A DNA stretch of 10,131 bases from JBBDIM01 sp040880405. GTDB lineage: Bacteria > Planctomycetota > Planctomycetia > Pirellulales > Pirellulaceae. Where the stretch lies: assembly GCA_040880405.1 (NCBI GenBank), contig JBBDIM010000209.1, forward strand, positions 1 to 10,131, written 5' to 3'. Below the pieces are notes generated by a model. That model had not been told where the DNA came from, searched no databases, and saw nothing but the letters and a program-made list of their open reading frames with translations. Positions within the stretch are counted from its first letter, which is position 1. Each line of letters begins with the position of its first letter. This document shows, one piece after another, positions 6,971 to 10,131 of this stretch. Position numbers and translations under genes: made by a program.

Positions 6971-6979
6971 TGTTAAAAT
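6971..6979 (+). promoter_or_regulatory. Extended -10 promoter candidate for the GH38-like gene
   Basis: TGTTAAAAT matches the extended -10 form (TGN followed by TAAAAT). No good -35 element stands at the right distance, as is common for extended -10 promoters. A start near 6986 would leave about 44 nt before the ATG at 7030. It lies within the open frame extending back to 6703, so it supports the shorter gene start. Confidence 0.4.
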
Positions 6980-7029
6980 CGACTTTTTGGTTCACTCGCA
7001 TCGTCCCTCCCGCTGAAGTGCCCGCACCC

Positions 7030-9831
7030 ATGTATGACGAAGTCGCGATCCTCGTCCCCTGCCACAGTCTCGAAGACTTTCCCACCTACCATGAAGGTGA
7101 AGACGCTCAAAGCGTGTTGGCCAATTGGACCGCTATGTGGCACCCCTCGCTGATCGCCTCGTGCGCCAAAATGCCCAAATGGTATCGCGTTGAGGACCCA
7201 CCTGAGCAGCTAGATCGGCTGTTACTCCTAGTTCCTACCATCAGCCGGTCGGAACTCCCCGCCGGTTTCGCACGTCGGGCCCAGGAGGCAGGAGGGACGG
7301 TCTTGCGGGGGATGATCGATCGGGAAGAGATTCTTGCCCAAGCCCTGGAGAGCCTGGGCGCGTTACCGCCCCTCTCGGTGGAATTGGCTCCGGACTTTTT
7401 GGCCCTCGGTTATTGCTACCTTCAGGTAGAGCTGCTGACCCGGCAGATGCGTTACTCCAGCAGTCTCGACGAAATCTACTTTAACCAGAAGACGGTGGAG
7501 GCGGCTCAGGCGGCCGTCGCAGGCGATCGAGAGACCGCCACGGAGTGTTTGCAGGCCTGTTTCGATGTCCTGATGGAAGAGCGGAATCAATTCTACGCGG
7601 TGGATTCTTACTTTCTCGATTTCACCCTGCTGGCCGATACGGTCCTTGGTGAGTGGCTCCACCGAGAGTTGCAGGAAGCCAATCCCACCAATCTTTGGCT
7701 CACTGGACAACTGGCGGAGAAATTAGCTACGGAACATCCCGAAACGGCCGCGTTGGTCCGCGAGAAACTGGCCGGTGGCAAGCTTGGGCTGGTGGGTGGT
7801 GAGTACAGTGAAACTCCCCTAGCGCTGCTCGACCCCGAGTCGATCCTGCTCGACTTCCACCGAGGACACGCCAGTTACGAAGCCGCCCTGGGGATCGCCC
7901 CCAAGGTTTTTGGCCGCCGCCGGTTTGGCCTCTCTCCTTTCTTACCGCAAGTCTTGAAAAGCCTCGGTTTCCAGGGGGCCATCCATGCCAATTTGGACGA
8001 AGGCCGCGTCCAAGTACCCAGTCATGGTCGCGTGAAGTGGGAAGGGGGGGATGGTTCAACCATCGACGCTCTCACCAAAACGCCGCTCGATGCCAATAAA
8101 CCAGAATCGTTCCTCTCGCTGTTCAACAAGCTAGGCGAGGCGATGGACTCCGAGCATGTCGCCACCATCACCTTCGCCCACTGGCCGGGCCATAGCTCCC
8201 CCTGGTACGAAGACCTCAAGCGGATCGCGAACTACGCCAACTGCTTAGGCAGTTTTTTGACGGTCGACGCCTACTTCGAGACGACCGATCTCCCCTCGTT
8301 TCACGACCAATTCAAGCCGCACGACTACCGTTCTCCCTACTTCAAGCAAAGCATCATCAAGCGACAGGCGGGGCCCGTCTCGACTCATGTCCGCCGCCAG
8401 CGGCACAATACGGAAGTTGCCCACATCGGCCGGTTTCGCACGCTTCAACAGCTCCTTACGGGGCAAGTTGAGCTCGCCGAACCACCCGTCGCCACCCTCA
8501 TCGAACCGGGCTCTCCTTGTGCGGACACGCTGCCCGCCTCCTTGGCCGCTCAAGTCGCCGCCGCGGCCGCCGGACTAGCCGGGGCGATGCCCCGCTCTAG
8601 CCAACCTGCCAGCGAGGGCTATTTGCTGCTCAATCCGGCTAGTTTTGGTAGCGTCCAAGGGGTCTGGCTCGACGATCTCGACTATCCACCTCTGGCCGAA
8701 AAGCCGGTGCTGGCCCAAGGGGAAGTCAAACCGCGGAAGTTCGCGGTCGTCGAGATCCCTCCCTGCGGCTACGCCTACCTCACCGGCAGCCCCAAGGCGA
8801 CCACCTCCGGCAAAACGCTGGTCGATGGCAACAAGCTCCGCAACGAGTTCATGGAGGTTCACATCCATCCGGAATCCGGCGCGATCCAGTCGATTTACGA
8901 CTACAAATCGAGGGGTAATCGCTTCTCGCAGCAGTTGGGCCTGCGGATGCCGGGCCAGGCCGCGGGTGGTACTCGGTATCGCGATCCGGACGAGTCGGCC
9001 CAGTACACCAAGATGGTCGCCCAGACGGTGCGGACGCTCGTCGACACCACCGCGTTGGGCGAGATCGAAACCGCCGGGCAATTGATCGATGCCGAAGGGG
9101 GTGTCGCGGCCGATTTCACGCAGGTCTACCGGTTGTGGCGAAACAGCCGGGTGCTGGAGATCGAAATCGAACTCCGCCCCCGGACGGAACCCCGCACCTT
9201 GCCCTGGAACTCGCACTACGCTTGCCGGTTTGCCTGGCCGGACGAAGCGGCCCTGCTGCATAGCGACCGTCAATGGGTCCGCGAGCGGGCCGTCGCGCGG
9301 CGGATCGAAGCGCCCAACTACGTCGAAGTCGAAAGCGGGTCGCTCAAAACCACGGTCCTCACCGGCGGCATTCCGTTCCATCTGCGGAACAACCGGCGGA
9401 TGCTCGATACCATCCTCATTCCGGCCGGCGAGACCGAGCACCACTTCCGCCTGGGCATCGGGATCGATCTGCCTTATCCACTGCAAGCGGCTCAAACGTT
9501 TGCTCATGGAGTGGTCCCTCACTTTGAAAACGCGAGCCCGCCCCAGCCTGGTAATACCAGTTGGCTGTTGCATCTCAGTGCTCGGAATGTCGCCCTGACC
9601 CACCTGTCTCCGACCATCGGCGAAGGGGGCAAAGTCACCGGCTTTGAAGCCCGGGTCTTGGAAACCGAGAACCGCCACGCCGAAGCCGCTCTGCGGACCT
9701 TCCGGCCCGCTAAGGAGGCCTGGCTGGTCGACTTTCGGGGCAAGAAGATCAGCGAACTCAAGGTCGAAGGGGACAAGATCCAGTTCCAATTAGCTCCAGG
9801 GCAGTGGCAGCAGATCCAGGCGGTTTGGTAA
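7030..9831 (+). CDS. GH38-like (alpha-mannosidase-fold) protein, divergent, possibly altered active site
   Basis: A 933-aa protein with no signal peptide, so probably cytoplasmic. Residues 1-185 begin with strand VAILVPCHSLEDFP and contain WTAMWHPSL; I do not recognise this part. Residues about 187-480 follow the GH38 catalytic layout: strand QFYAVDSYFLD (187-197), GGEYSETPLALLDPES (256-271), RRRFGLSPFLPQVLKSLGF (about 297-315; compare GH38 DxFGxxxxLPQ) and TFAHWPGHSSPWYE. The C-terminal half is the GH38 beta-sandwich region: LLNPASF (533-539), the PPCGYAYL turn, then LRNEFMEVHIHPESGAIQSIYD (603-624), close to the family pattern of NExxxVxxxxxxGxxxSxxD. GH38 enzymes hydrolyse alpha-mannosides with a zinc site built from HxD, the nucleophile Asp and a later His. 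Here the first site reads SYFLD and the nucleophile region GEYSET, so the ligands look replaced. The frame is open back to 6703, but the family-like sequence begins at 7030 and a promoter candidate lies inside the extension. There is no clear Shine-Dalgarno sequence. Confidence 0.75.
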   Translation: MYDEVAILVPCHSLEDFPTYHEGEDAQSVLANWTAMWHPSLIASCAKMPKWYRVEDPPEQLDRLLLLVPTISRSELPAGFARRAQEAGGTVLRGMIDREEILAQALESLGALPPLSVELAPDFLALGYCYLQVELLTRQMRYSSSLDEIYFNQKTVEAAQAAVAGDRETATECLQACFDVLMEERNQFYAVDSYFLDFTLLADTVLGEWLHRELQEANPTNLWLTGQLAEKLATEHPETAALVREKLAGGKLGLVGGEYSETPLALLDPESILLDFHRGHASYEAALGIAPKVFGRRRFGLSPFLPQVLKSLGFQGAIHANLDEGRVQVPSHGRVKWEGGDGSTIDALTKTPLDANKPESFLSLFNKLGEAMDSEHVATITFAHWPGHSSPWYEDLKRIANYANCLGSFLTVDAYFETTDLPSFHDQFKPHDYRSPYFKQSIIKRQAGPVSTHVRRQRHNTEVAHIGRFRTLQQLLTGQVELAEPPVATLIEPGSPCADTLPASLAAQVAAAAAGLAGAMPRSSQPASEGYLLLNPASFGSVQGVWLDDLDYPPLAEKPVLAQGEVKPRKFAVVEIPPCGYAYLTGSPKATTSGKTLVDGNKLRNEFMEVHIHPESGAIQSIYDYKSRGNRFSQQLGLRMPGQAAGGTRYRDPDESAQYTKMVAQTVRTLVDTTALGEIETAGQLIDAEGGVAADFTQVYRLWRNSRVLEIEIELRPRTEPRTLPWNSHYACRFAWPDEAALLHSDRQWVRERAVARRIEAPNYVEVESGSLKTTVLTGGIPFHLRNNRRMLDTILIPAGETEHHFRLGIGIDLPYPLQAAQTFAHGVVPHFENASPPQPGNTSWLLHLSARNVALTHLSPTIGEGGKVTGFEARVLETENRHAEAALRTFRPAKEAWLVDFRGKKISELKVEGDKIQFQLAPGQWQQIQAVW

Positions 9832-10131
9832 GGGCCCTACCGCCACTTCTTGGTCTGCCTTCTTTGAGCTTTCTTGCTCCCTCTGCCAGGCGGGGCAGTT
9901 TGAGATCTATTTACCCCTCTTCTGGTTTTTTCTTGGCCGCCCCTCGGCCGGGCGGTTGGCCCATTCGGGGGTCGCACCGGTTGTGGTGTCGGGCCCGTTT
10001 TTGGCCCTGTGAACGCTGTATCTTGTGGGCCCCCGATTGGGGAAACGCGCGGCCAAGCGGCCGGGAATTTTAAAAACGCAGCCGAGGCCCTCTTCCCTTA
10101 ATTAGCTCTCACGGCCAACAAGGGAAAACAC
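9832..10131. other. Non-coding 3' region rich in GC palindromes
   Basis: I see no gene in these 300 nt. GGGCCC occurs three times (9832, 9991, 10027). Inverted repeats lie at 9937-9955 (CCGCCC/GGGCGG), 9991-10007 (GGGCC/GGCCC around CGTTTTT) and 10093-10126 (TTCCCTT/AAGGGAA). The first 100 nt are pyrimidine-rich on the plus strand. Most of these hairpins lack a T run, so they look more like a folded 3' region than clean terminators. Confidence 0.4.
10050..10071 (+). terminator. Weak terminator candidate downstream of the GH38-like gene
   Basis: CGGCC (10050-10054) pairs with GGCCG (10059-10063) around AAGC and is followed by GGAATTTT. The stem is short, the T run has only four bases, and it lies about 220 nt past the stop codon. 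It is nevertheless the hairpin in the 3' region with the best T run. Confidence 0.28.

Larger units (their letters stand above)
6498..7029. other. Divergent intergenic region between the pilus-like operon and the GH38-like gene
   Basis: About 530 nt holding the two outward-facing promoter candidates. The plus strand stays open from ATG 6703 to the GH38-like gene, but the 109 encoded residues show no family-like pattern and have no Shine-Dalgarno sequence. A 10-bp palindrome, TTCCGCGGAA (6871-6880), could be an operator or chance. I see no RNA gene or further protein gene. Confidence 0.5.

Noticed and set aside
8575..9789. 404-codon minus-strand reading frame opposite the GH38-like gene
   Set aside because: It is antisense to a region with clear GH38 family motifs. 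Long antisense frames are common in GC-rich coding DNA, and its translation looks like mirrored codon bias.
9804..10073. 89-codon plus-strand reading frame at the end of the GH38-like gene
   Set aside because: It begins inside the GH38-like gene, lacks a ribosome-binding site and runs through the palindrome-rich region with biased Pro/Leu/Arg composition.

Overview
The window most likely comes from a planctomycete, probably a Pirellula-like lineage. This rests on protein style only: an oversized PilM-like protein, bitopic membrane proteins loaded with Gly/Met-rich inserts, a GH38-like protein with an unfamiliar N-terminal region, GC-rich coding DNA, and one gene start without a clear Shine-Dalgarno sequence. 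No rRNA or other phylogenetic marker is present.

Layout. Positions 1-211 hold no gene. They carry a strong hairpin terminator (minus strand) for the operon that follows, a nested inverted repeat and a short near-repeat. Positions 212-6486 are a three-gene operon read leftward. It starts with a PilM-PilN fusion (6486 to 4180), continues after 5 nt with a PilO-like bitopic protein (4174 to 2576), and ends after a 132-nt gap with a large bitopic protein holding a beta-strand-rich, FnIII-like segment (2443 to 212). Positions 6487-7029 are a divergent intergenic region with a near-consensus sigma70 promoter for the operon and an extended -10 candidate for the rightward gene. Positions 7030-9831 encode a 933-aa protein with a GH38 (alpha-mannosidase) type fold that appears to lack the usual zinc ligands. 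Positions 9832-10131 are non-coding and rich in GC palindromes.

How the genes work together. PilM is an actin-like cytoplasmic protein that binds the N-terminal tail of PilN. PilN and PilO pair through periplasmic ferredoxin-like domains and form the inner-membrane alignment platform of type IV pili; type II secretion uses the related GspL/GspM. Here PilM and PilN are one chain, the second gene looks like PilO, and the third takes the PilP position without resembling PilP. No secretin (PilQ) gene follows: the operon ends at its terminator. All three proteins carry Gly/Met/Tyr-rich segments in predicted periplasmic regions, which is the most unusual feature of the window. The GH38-like gene is transcribed divergently and has no evident functional link to the operon.
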